DNA of 8,783 bases from an uncultured Collinsella sp. GTDB taxonomy: Bacteria; Actinomycetota; Coriobacteriia; Coriobacteriales; Coriobacteriaceae. The stretch spans positions 1-8,783 of the forward strand of contig CAUBQN010000059.1 in NCBI GenBank assembly GCA_958438125.1. Reading direction: 5' to 3'. Shown one piece after another: positions 1 through 5,887 of this stretch. Under the pieces are notes generated by a model that saw only the letters and a list, made by a program, of their open reading frames with translations, was not told the origin of the DNA and ran no database searches. The position numbers and the translations under genes are program-made. Every line of letters begins with the position of its first letter. Position 1 is the stretch's first letter.

Positions 1-380
1 AGCAGGGCAGGCAGTGCCAGAACCACGGCAAACCCCGCAGCAGCCAACGCCGGCATAAAGGTAGCGCCCAGCCCGCGTACGGGGCGCACCGCGACCAGCA
101 CCAACGCGATCGCCGCCATCAACATGAGGTACAGCGGGCTCTGCGTCAGACACACGCACAGAACGCAGACGAGCATCCCCACCAAACGCACCGGCGCCGA
201 AACGGAAGAAAGGGCGCGGTCGATCATCGACCCGCCCTCGTGTGCGCCGCCGCCCAGGCGAACCCGCTCAAGCAGGCTCGCCAGGTGCAGGACGTTCTGT
301 TGCATTACGCGATGCCGAGCCCCCACGGGCTCATATCGCTCCTCGGCCGCAAGCCAACTAGGCAGCTCGGCTATTGCCAT
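1..380 (-). CDS. cbiQ: ECF transporter T component, CbiQ/NikQ-like (3' part missing)
   Basis: Probable membrane (T) subunit of an energy-coupling-factor ABC importer for nickel or cobalt, which would link the CbiM-type substrate subunit to the ATPase. 126 codons are visible with no stop, so the gene runs off the left edge. The protein starts MAIAELPSWL, has a hydrophilic N-terminal part of about 67 residues, then a short amphipathic stretch (ALSSVSAPVRL) and at least two or three hydrophobic segments, as at the start of the CbiQ fold. The ATG at 380 overlaps the end of cbiM by 23 bases in another frame, and AAGGAA lies 10 bases upstream (391-396), so translational coupling is likely. The diagnostic C-terminal ATPase-contact motifs are outside the window. 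The family call therefore rests on topology and on its place directly after cbiM. An ATPase gene (cbiO/nikO) would be expected next but cannot be seen. Confidence 0.75.
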   Translation of the reverse strand, partial: MAIAELPSWLAAEERYEPVGARHRVMQQNVLHLASLLERVRLGGGAHEGGSMIDRALSSVSAPVRLVGMLVCVLCVCLTQSPLYLMLMAAIALVLVAVRPVRGLGATFMPALAAAGFAVVLALPAL

Positions 381-1443
381 GAGCACCGCTTTCCTTAACC
401 GTCAGCGAGATCAGACGGAATGCGATGGTGGGCACCGCCACGCCAATCACACCGGAAAGGATATACATGGCAGCCTGACCGGCAAAGCCAAGACCCTGCT
501 CCTCGGAATAGGCCTGCAGGTAATCGCCCGTGGGCAGCGCATCGGCAAAGGTCGGGGTATCGAGACCGACCGAAGCCTGCAGGCTGTTGTCACCAGCCTC
601 CTGAACGGCGGTCGCGGCGCCCTCAGCGTCCCACTCACCCCAGGCGTCACCCGTGGCCAGCAGGCCCAGCGGCGTGGCCACGACAAGCACGGCAACCAAG
701 ATGAGCGTGGGGACCAGCGAGGTCTTCTTGGCAGCAGCGCCCTCGGCAGCAAGCTGGCCATCGACGGCCTCGGGTCCGACGATAATGCTCGGCGCCGTCT
801 TCTTAATGAAACCGTAGATCGCAGCCGTCGCCACGCCCTCGACCACGCCGGCAACCAGCATATGCGGGATCAACATGGCCGGAATAGCCACAGACAACGG
901 GAAGGGGCAATACAGCGGCGCGCCCGAAGCGTTGGTAAAGAGCATCGGCTGAGTACCAAACTCGATTGCTGCGCACAGGGCCGCCAGGCACAGGCCGACC
1001 CAGCCGCTTACGATGGCCGAAACCGAGGTGCCCCAGCTTTTGTCGTACAGACGGCTGTTGAGCGCACGGAACACGATAGCAGCGGCAAACGGCAGCACAA
1101 AGGCCATGTTAAAGCAGTTGGCGCCAAAGGACAGAACGCCGCCGTCGCCAAACAGCAGCGCCTGCAGCGCCAGCGCGACCGAAACCGCGATGGCCGCGGC
1201 CTCCGGGCCCAGCAGCAGCGCGATGAGCGCGCCGCCAACGGCGTGACCAGTGGTACCGCCGGGCAGCGGCACGTTGAACATCATAAGTAAGAAGGAGAAT
1301 GCGGCGCAGATGCCCAGGAAAGCCATATGCTCGCGATCGAGCGTGGCGCGCACCTTCTTGATGCAGTGAACCCAAACGGGCACCATCGCCACTGCCATGA
1401 CGGCATCGGTCTGCGGGGACAGATAATTATCTGGAATGTGCAT
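358..1443 (-). CDS. cbiM: Nickel/cobalt ECF transporter substrate-binding membrane subunit CbiM/NikM with NikN-like C-terminal part
   Basis: Integral membrane protein that binds Ni2+ or Co2+ for uptake by an ECF-type ABC importer. The mature N terminus starts Met-His-Ile; in structurally known NikM proteins the N-terminal amine, His2 and His67 bind the metal. Here His2 is present and His67 falls exactly in PGGTTGHAVGG (61-71), which also fixes the start codon. Other family motifs are QALLFGDGG (94-102), GAN (107-109) and PHMLVAGVVEGVAT (193-206). Residues 1-215 are the usual multi-helix CbiM core. Residues 240-345 add two more membrane helices around a soluble loop beginning AWGEW (267-271), as in fusions of NikM with the small NikN/CbiN-like partner. 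GGAGG lies 5 bases before the ATG. Sequence alone does not separate nickel from cobalt; the upstream NikR-like operator favours nickel, so nikM may be the better name. Confidence 0.93.
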   Translation of the reverse strand: MHIPDNYLSPQTDAVMAVAMVPVWVHCIKKVRATLDREHMAFLGICAAFSFLLMMFNVPLPGGTTGHAVGGALIALLLGPEAAAIAVSVALALQALLFGDGGVLSFGANCFNMAFVLPFAAAIVFRALNSRLYDKSWGTSVSAIVSGWVGLCLAALCAAIEFGTQPMLFTNASGAPLYCPFPLSVAIPAMLIPHMLVAGVVEGVATAAIYGFIKKTAPSIIVGPEAVDGQLAAEGAAAKKTSLVPTLILVAVLVVATPLGLLATGDAWGEWDAEGAATAVQEAGDNSLQASVGLDTPTFADALPTGDYLQAYSEEQGLGFAGQAAMYILSGVIGVAVPTIAFRLISLTVKESGAHGNSRAA

Positions 1444-1500
1444 GTACGCCTCCCGGTAGTCGGCGCACGGAATTGCAACGCCGCTTAAATCACCTTGCCA

Positions 1501-1528
1501 GTGTTACGTATTGTCAGATTCGTAACAC
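1501..1528. promoter_or_regulatory. Putative NikR operator upstream of the cbiM/nikM operon
   Basis: A perfect inverted repeat, GTGTTAC (1501-1507), 14 bases, GTAACAC (1522-1528); with one more base each side of the spacer the arms are 8 bp. This matches, spacing included, the GTGTTAC-N13/14-GTAACAC operator pattern known for NikR in Geobacter-like bacteria and archaea, as distinct from the enterobacterial GTATGA-N16-TCATAC. NikR is a nickel-responsive repressor. The site starts about 10 bases downstream of the predicted -10 box, so a bound protein would cover the start of transcription. No nikR gene is visible here, so the regulator's identity is inferred from the site. Confidence 0.75.
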
Positions 1529-1538
1529 GCCGCGGGCT

Positions 1539-1567
1539 ATCATAGCAAAACGGCGCGCTGCCGACAA
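1539..1567 (-). promoter_or_regulatory. Predicted promoter of the cbiM/nikM operon
   Basis: Reading the minus strand, TTGTCG (1567-1562) is followed by a 17-base spacer and TATGAT (1544-1539), a good sigma-70-type pair. Transcription would start near 1532, giving a leader of about 90 nt before cbiM. That leader is too short for a cobalamin riboswitch and none is seen. The -35 box lies in the loop of the pheT-side terminator hairpin. The NikR-like dyad begins just after the predicted start. Confidence 0.6.
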
Positions 1568-1581
1568 AGCAGCACGCCGTT
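1547..1581 (-). terminator. Intrinsic terminator of the pheS-pheT operon
   Basis: On the minus strand a 13-bp stem (1581-1569 with 1561-1549, one G-U pair, otherwise perfect) encloses a 7-base loop and ends in TTTT (1550-1547). It lies about 108 bases after the pheT stop with no gene between. The U run is short and its first half belongs to the stem, so efficiency may be moderate. It overlaps the cbiM promoter. Confidence 0.65.
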
Positions 1582-1688
1582 ATGTAATGCGCGTGTCATA
1601 TATGCAGGCTCAGCAGTGCTTTATACCGAGCATGGCAGTCACGTAGAGCTCGGCGGCAGCCACCGCCGGCCCATACCCAGCGTAGAAC

Positions 1689-4142
1689 CTAGCCGCGGAC
1701 CTCGCCGTTTACGCCCTTGCACACCTTGGTGACGATCTTCTGGTGCGCCTTCTCGACCTCTTCGCTGGTGAGCGTGTGGTCGTCGGAGCGATACGTAAGC
1801 GCAAAGGCCATGGACTTTTTGCCTGCTCCGATGCGGATGGGATCGCGGTAGACATCGAACAGACGCACACCCTCGAGCAGCTTGCCACCGGCGCTGGTAA
1901 TGCGGCGCTCAAGATCCTCGCAGGTCACGGAGTTATCGACCACGATAGCCAAGTCGTGCTCAACAGCCGGATACTGCGAGAACTCGCGGTAGTTCTCCTG
2001 GTTGCGGGCGCCCTTGATCAGCTTGTCCAGATCGAGCTCGAAGGCAACGACGACCTCGTCGATGCCCATGGCTTCGCGCGCCTCGGGGTGGATCTCGCCG
2101 ACCCAGCCCAGCACGGTACCGCCCGACAGAACCTCGGCAGCGCGACCCGGCTGCAAGAAGGCATAGCCCTCGCCCTCGACGGGACGGAAGCGAACCTTCT
2201 CGATGCGCAGCTGGGCGAGCAACTCCTCGACGATGCCCTTGCCAAAGAAGAAACGCAGCTTGCGGTACTTCATGTTCCAGGACTGCTCGCCCCACTGGCC
2301 CGAGAGCACGCCCGCCACGGACTTGGTCTCCTTGGGCAGGCTGGCGTTCTCGCGGCCGTGGAACAGGCTGCCGACCTCGTACAGGTGCACGTTGGGCGTG
2401 CCGTGGGCCTCGTTATAGGCCACGGATTGCAGCAGGCCCGGCAGCAGCGAGCGACGCATCTCGGTCTGCTCGGCCACCAGCGGATTCATAAGCACCACGG
2501 GGCAGCCGCGGCCCTCGGTGGACATGCCGATCTTCTCTAGGTCGCCCGGAGCGGCAAAGCCAAAGGTCGTGGTCTCGTTGAGGCCGCAGGCGCGCAGGAT
2601 CTCGCCAACCTTGCGGGTGAGTTTCTGCTCGCGGGTCAAGCCGCCGATGTGGTTCTTGGCAGCCGGGATGGTCGCCGTCACACGGCCCATGCCCCATAGG
2701 CGCAGGACCTCCTCGATCAGATCGATCTCGCGCGGCAGGTCGGGGCGGAAGCTCGGCGGAGTGACCATAAAGTCCTCGCCGTCGCGCTCGACGGTGCAAC
2801 CCAGGCGGGTGAGCGAGCGCTCGATAAAGTCGGGCTCGATGTCGGCGCCGCAGATGGCATGCACGCGGGCCAAGCGCAGCTTGATGCTATCGATGGTCTT
2901 GGGCGCGGGGAAAACGTCGACGTAGCCGGGAGCAACCTCGCCGCCAGCGATCTCCTCGATGAGCGCACACGTGACATTGGCGACGTCCACGCAGCCGGTC
3001 TCGTCGACCTGGCGCTCAAAGCGAATGGAGGCATCGGAGATCAACGACAGGTCGCGGCTGGTGTGCGAGGTGCGGCCGGCGTTGAAGCAGGCGCTCTCGA
3101 CCATCACGTCGACGGTGTCGTCCTCGATCTCGGAATCCATGCCGCCCATAACGCCGGCCAGCGCCACGGGACGCTCGCCGTCGGTGATGAGGCCCATGCC
3201 GGCGTCGAGCGTGCGCTCCTCGCCGTCGAGGGTCGTGAATTTCTCGTCCTGTTGGGCGGCACGAACCACCACGCGGCGATGGCCATCGCGCTCGGCAAAG
3301 GTGTCCAGGTCAAAGGCGTGCAGCGGCTGACCGGTGAGCATCATCACGTAGTTGGTGATGTCGACGATGTTGTTGTGCGGGCGCACACCCAGGGCGTTAA
3401 GGCGCTTGACCATCCAGTCGGGCGAGGGGCCGACCTTCACGTTGCGCACGATGCGGGCGACGTAGCGGTCGCACAGGCCCTCGTCGGCGATCTCGACGGA
3501 AAGCTCGTCGTCGGTCGCGCGGCCGGTCTCCGCCTTGATGGCGGGCAGCTCAACGTGGAAATCGCGGTCGAAGATGGCACCGGTCTCGCGGGCCATGCCG
3601 ATCATGGACAGGCAGTCGGGACGGTTGGGCGTAATCTCGCAGTCGAGCACGGTGTCGCTCGAGTCCACGTACTCGGCAAACGGCATGCCGCAGGGCGTAT
3701 CCTCGGGCAGGATCATGATGCCGGAGTGGTCGCCGCTCAGGCCGAGCTCGCGCGCAGAGCAGTTCATGCCCATGGACACGACGCCACGAAGCTTGCTCTT
3801 CTTGATCTTGACGTCGCCGGGAAGCACAGCGCCAATCATGGCCGTGACGATGTGGTCGCCGGCCTCGAAGTTCTGCGCGCCGCAGACGATCTGCAGCGGA
3901 GCGGGGTTGCCGTCGGCGTCGAGATTCTTGTCGCCCACGTCGACCGAGCACACATACATGTGGTCGCTATCGGGGTGCGGGGTCTTGGTGAGCACCTTAG
4001 CGGTCACCACGTGGTCGAAGGACTCGCCCACGGTGTCGATCGCCTCGACCTCGGTGCCGGTACGGATATATTCGTCCGAAAGGGTCTTGGGATCCTCCGG
4101 AATATCGATCATGGTCTTGAGCCAGTCGTAAGAAACGCGCAT
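1689..4142 (-). CDS. pheT: Phenylalanine--tRNA ligase beta subunit PheT
   Basis: Beta chain of the cytosolic (alpha-beta)2 phenylalanyl-tRNA synthetase, which charges tRNA-Phe. The 817 residues are full length for the bacterial family. Visible in order: the tRNA-binding EMAP-like domain (about 40-150, with PHPDSDHMYVC 55-65 and QIVCGAQN 84-91); the B3/B4 editing region (about 215-385, with NALGVRPHNNIVDITNYVM from 249, LAGVMGG 328-334 and SIRFERQVD 372-380); the B5 domain with its acidic metal-site helix (RPDLPREIDLIEEVLRLWG 466-484, approximate); the catalytic-like core (about 505-700); and the C-terminal ferredoxin-fold anticodon-binding domain (about 720-816, starting YREFSQYPAVEHD). AGGAG lies 6 bases before the ATG. 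pheS is 163 bases upstream on the same strand, with a long hairpin in the gap. Expression should follow the Phe T-box in front of pheS. No damage or frameshift is seen. Confidence 0.98.
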   Translation of the reverse strand: MRVSYDWLKTMIDIPEDPKTLSDEYIRTGTEVEAIDTVGESFDHVVTAKVLTKTPHPDSDHMYVCSVDVGDKNLDADGNPAPLQIVCGAQNFEAGDHIVTAMIGAVLPGDVKIKKSKLRGVVSMGMNCSARELGLSGDHSGIMILPEDTPCGMPFAEYVDSSDTVLDCEITPNRPDCLSMIGMARETGAIFDRDFHVELPAIKAETGRATDDELSVEIADEGLCDRYVARIVRNVKVGPSPDWMVKRLNALGVRPHNNIVDITNYVMMLTGQPLHAFDLDTFAERDGHRRVVVRAAQQDEKFTTLDGEERTLDAGMGLITDGERPVALAGVMGGMDSEIEDDTVDVMVESACFNAGRTSHTSRDLSLISDASIRFERQVDETGCVDVANVTCALIEEIAGGEVAPGYVDVFPAPKTIDSIKLRLARVHAICGADIEPDFIERSLTRLGCTVERDGEDFMVTPPSFRPDLPREIDLIEEVLRLWGMGRVTATIPAAKNHIGGLTREQKLTRKVGEILRACGLNETTTFGFAAPGDLEKIGMSTEGRGCPVVLMNPLVAEQTEMRRSLLPGLLQSVAYNEAHGTPNVHLYEVGSLFHGRENASLPKETKSVAGVLSGQWGEQSWNMKYRKLRFFFGKGIVEELLAQLRIEKVRFRPVEGEGYAFLQPGRAAEVLSGGTVLGWVGEIHPEAREAMGIDEVVVAFELDLDKLIKGARNQENYREFSQYPAVEHDLAIVVDNSVTCEDLERRITSAGGKLLEGVRLFDVYRDPIRIGAGKKSMAFALTYRSDDHTLTSEEVEKAHQKIVTKVCKGVNGEVRG

Positions 4143-4201
4143 GTAGCTCTCCTAGTTCTTAATCTCCGCAAAGGAAGGAATATCAAATGAAGACGTTCAC
4201 C

Positions 4202-4309
4202 TTAGGGTTGTCCAGGTGCCCCAGGTTGGCGTGAAAGAGGAGCGACGCGTACTAAAGGTACGCGAGCGACGGTTTGAACGCCAAGATGGGGGTGCCTGGG
4301 CAAGCCTAA
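4202..4309. repeat. Long imperfect palindrome (hairpin A) between pheS and pheT
   Basis: About 108 bases that can fold almost end to end. Outer pairs are TTAGG/CCTAA (4202-4206 with 4305-4309), TTGT/GCAA-type pairs, CCAGG/CCTGG (4212-4216 with 4295-4299), two G-U pairs, CCCC/GGGG (4219-4222 with 4289-4292), a small internal loop, and TTGGCG/CGCCAA (4226-4231 with 4279-4284). A large internal loop follows, then an apical 7-bp stem CGCGTAC/GTACGCG (4246-4252 with 4258-4264) with a 5-base loop. The right arm contains the pheS stop codon (4306-4308). No U run follows on either strand, so it is not a typical terminator. It shares its core with the hairpin at 7525-7629. Confidence 0.8.
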
Positions 4310-5382
4310 AATTGGTTCAGGAAGCGCATATCGCCTGTCATGAGAGTACGCAGGTCCGGCAGGTCGTAGCGCAGGGCCGCAACGCGCTCGGCGCCAATGC
4401 CAAAGGCGAAGCCGGTGTACTTCTCGGGGTCGATGCCGCAGTTGATCAGGACGTTGGGGTCGACCATGCCGCAGCCCAGGATCTCGATCCAGCCGCTGTG
4501 CTTGCAGAAGTTGCAGCCCTTGCCGCCGCAGACGTGGCAGCTCACGTCCACCTCGCAGCTCGGCTCGGTGAAGGGGAAGAAGTGCGGGCGATAGCGCGTC
4601 TTGCGATCCTCGCCAAACATGCACTTAACAAAGTAGTCGAGCGTGCCCTTAAGATCGCCAAAGGTGATGCCCTCGTCGACGACCAGGCCCTCGATCTGGT
4701 TGAACTGCGGCAGGTGGCAGGCGTCGGCCGTGTCGGGACGGTAGACGGTGCCCGGGCAGATCATGTAGATGGGCGGCTTCTGCGACTCCATAGTGTGGAT
4801 CTGCACGCCCGAAGTCTGGGTGCGCAGCAGCACGTCGGACTCACCGTGGGCGTGAGCCTCGGGGTGCGCGACGCTGCCGGGGTTGTTGTCGACCACGTAG
4901 AAGGTGTCGCGGGCCGAGCGGCTCGGGTGATCCATGGGGGCGTTGAGCGCGGTGAAGTTGTAGTAGGAAGTATCGACCATGGGGCCGGACTCGACGGTGT
5001 AGCCGATGCCGCAGAAAATGTCCTCGGCCTCCTCGATGATCTGCTTGATCAGGTGCTGGTGGCCGATCTGCGGACGGATGCCCGGCAGCGTGATGTCGAC
5101 GGCCTCGTGCTCGAGTGTGTGCTTGAGGGCGGCGGCCTTCATCTCGGTGGTGCGCTCGTCGAGCATGCCCTCAATCAGCTGGCGCATCTCGTTGGCGCGC
5201 TTGCCCATCATGGGACGATCCTCGGGGGCGAGCTTGCCCATCATACGCATCAGGCCAGTGATGCGGCCCTTGCGGCCGAGCAGCTCAACGCGCGCGGCCT
5301 CGAGCTTGGCGGCGTCGTCGGCGCCTGCGACGAGCTCCTTGGCCTCTTCCTCGAGTTTGACCAGATCATCAATCAGACTCAT
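4306..5382 (-). CDS. pheS: Phenylalanine--tRNA ligase alpha subunit PheS
   Basis: Catalytic alpha chain of phenylalanyl-tRNA synthetase, activating Phe with ATP and transferring it to tRNA-Phe. The 358-residue protein begins with the helical tRNA-binding arm (about 1-90) and continues with the class II core: motif 1 region at GHQHLIKQI (107-115), the substrate-pocket stretch GTVYRPDTADACHLPQFN (211-228) with IEG at 230-232, and motif 3 at GFAFGIGAERVA (324-335). A cysteine cluster CxxCxGxGCxxC (Cys282, 285, 290, 293) occurs as in many bacterial PheS. The start at 5382 (MSLIDDL) is chosen because it matches the family N terminus and follows a GGGAAG purine run. The frame stays open to 5565, but that extension crosses the T-box terminator and is not coding. 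The usual FHQ in the pocket stretch reads FNQ (227-229). pheT follows downstream. Confidence 0.97.
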   Translation of the reverse strand: MSLIDDLVKLEEEAKELVAGADDAAKLEAARVELLGRKGRITGLMRMMGKLAPEDRPMMGKRANEMRQLIEGMLDERTTEMKAAALKHTLEHEAVDITLPGIRPQIGHQHLIKQIIEEAEDIFCGIGYTVESGPMVDTSYYNFTALNAPMDHPSRSARDTFYVVDNNPGSVAHPEAHAHGESDVLLRTQTSGVQIHTMESQKPPIYMICPGTVYRPDTADACHLPQFNQIEGLVVDEGITFGDLKGTLDYFVKCMFGEDRKTRYRPHFFPFTEPSCEVDVSCHVCGGKGCNFCKHSGWIEILGCGMVDPNVLINCGIDPEKYTGFAFGIGAERVAALRYDLPDLRTLMTGDMRFLNQF

Positions 5383-5393
5383 GTCTTCCCTTT

Positions 5394-5451
5394 CGTCTCT
5401 CGCGCTCCCCGCTTGCCGGGGCGGCTGCCGCCGTCTGACGTTGCGAGAACG
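5394..5451 (-). promoter_or_regulatory. Structured leader segment between T-box terminator and pheS
   Basis: On the minus strand, an outer stem (5451-5443 with 5403-5394, one bulged base) closes over two competing inner hairpins: GGCGG/CCGCC (5432-5428 with 5424-5420) and CCCCG/CGGGG (5421-5417 with 5411-5407). The two share two bases and so cannot both form fully. The structure ends about 11 bases before the start codon, next to the ribosome-binding site. Whether it regulates pheS translation or stabilises the mRNA is not shown. Confidence 0.45.
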
Positions 5452-5468
5452 CGGCCCGGTTCGGTAAC

Positions 5469-5508
5469 AAAAAACCGTCCTCGGGCATGTGCATTGCCCA
5501 AGGACGGT
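5469..5508 (-). terminator. Intrinsic terminator of the pheST T-box leader
   Basis: A 14-bp stem (5508-5495 with 5487-5474, one G-U pair) and a 7-base loop are followed by a run of six T on the minus strand (5474-5469). The 5' half contains CCTTG, which can instead pair with CAAGG just before the T-box bulge sequence, forming the alternative antiterminator. This is the off-state of the riboswitch when tRNA-Phe is charged. Confidence 0.95.
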
Positions 5509-5760
5509 TGAATTCCGCGGTACCACCTTGTTTGACCCGACGGATGTCTGGCCCGCCGCGCCCACTCTTTGCCCCTTGTCGCGAGGCTCACGGCTTCCCT
5601 ACTGGGGACATCGCCGCCGCTGGCCGCGCGCCCGTTGAGGTCGCTGCTCGGGAGTGAACGCTTGGCCCTTGCCACCGCAGGAAGACTTGCAGCCCATGAC
5701 CTTCCCTCTCTTACCGGCGACGCGGCGGGCAAAACCCTCTCCGTCAACGCATTGGGCTAT
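5469..5760 (-). ncRNA. T-box riboswitch, tRNA-Phe specific, leader of pheST
   Basis: The leader senses the charging state of tRNA-Phe and permits pheST transcription when uncharged tRNA binds. The T-box sequence AGGTGGTACCGCGG lies at 5528-5515 on the minus strand, followed by the terminator. Stem I can be traced: CGTTG/CAGCG (5749-5745 with 5646-5642), GGAG/CTCC (5742-5739 with 5654-5651), GCCC/GGGC (5730-5727 with 5668-5665), GCCGC/GTGGC (5726-5722 with 5675-5671), the AGAGAG bulge (5711-5706), and a distal stem GGAAG/CTTCC (5705-5701 with 5684-5680). The 3' side of the internal loop next to GGAG/CTCC contains UUC (5658-5656) followed by A, as expected for a Phe specifier. AGCCC at 5757 is the approximate 5' end. 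A possible -10 box, TAGAAT, lies at 5776-5771, but I see no convincing -35, so the promoter is unsure. Stem I pairing is by eye. Confidence 0.93.
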
Positions 5761-5839
5761 AGGATAACACATTCTACGAGCATATCGCCGTGTTCCGTTT
5801 TGTTCGCACTGGGTACAAGGCGGGTAGCTGTGCAAACTG

Positions 5840-5866
5840 GCCGTGCGCCCACCCGTGGCGCACGGC
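5840..5866. other. Perfect 10-bp hairpin in front of the M32 carboxypeptidase gene
   Basis: GCCGTGCGCC (5840-5849) and GGCGCACGGC (5857-5866) flank a 7-base loop. It ends 10 bases before the AAGGA ribosome-binding site of the plus-strand gene. No U run follows on either strand, so it does not look like a terminator. It could be a 5'-UTR stem-loop or a protein-binding dyad. Confidence 0.55.
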
Positions 5867-5887
5867 TCGCGAGATCAAGGATATGGT

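Noticed and set aside
124..1290. Long plus-strand open frame (388 codons) opposite cbiM
   Set aside because: It is a mirror of the well-supported cbiM frame; its composition (Arg, Gln, His rich) is typical of an antisense frame in GC-rich DNA and it shows no family motif.
1444..1532. Cobalamin riboswitch upstream of cbiM
   Set aside because: The predicted leader is only about 90 nt and no B12-box-like sequence was seen; the NikR-like dyad explains regulation better.
1610..1688. Protein-like minus-strand frame after pheT (ending in LYVTAMLGIKHC and a stop)
   Set aside because: It looks like a plausible protein tail, but the frame is closed by a stop just inside pheT and has no good start or ribosome-binding site, so there is no evidence of a gene or gene remnant.
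2859..4190. Plus-strand open frame of 443 codons opposite pheT
   Set aside because: Antisense shadow of pheT, with low-complexity Ala/Val/His/Asp content and no recognisable motif.
4187..4234. Short plus-strand frame starting MKTFTLG in the pheS-pheT gap
   Set aside because: Only 15 codons, no ribosome-binding site that stands out, and it lies within hairpin A.
4216..5511. Plus-strand open frame of 431 codons opposite pheS
   Set aside because: Antisense shadow of pheS that also runs through hairpin A and the T-box terminator.
5383..5565. In-frame upstream extension of pheS
   Set aside because: It would translate the T-box sequence and terminator; the family N terminus begins at MSLIDDL.
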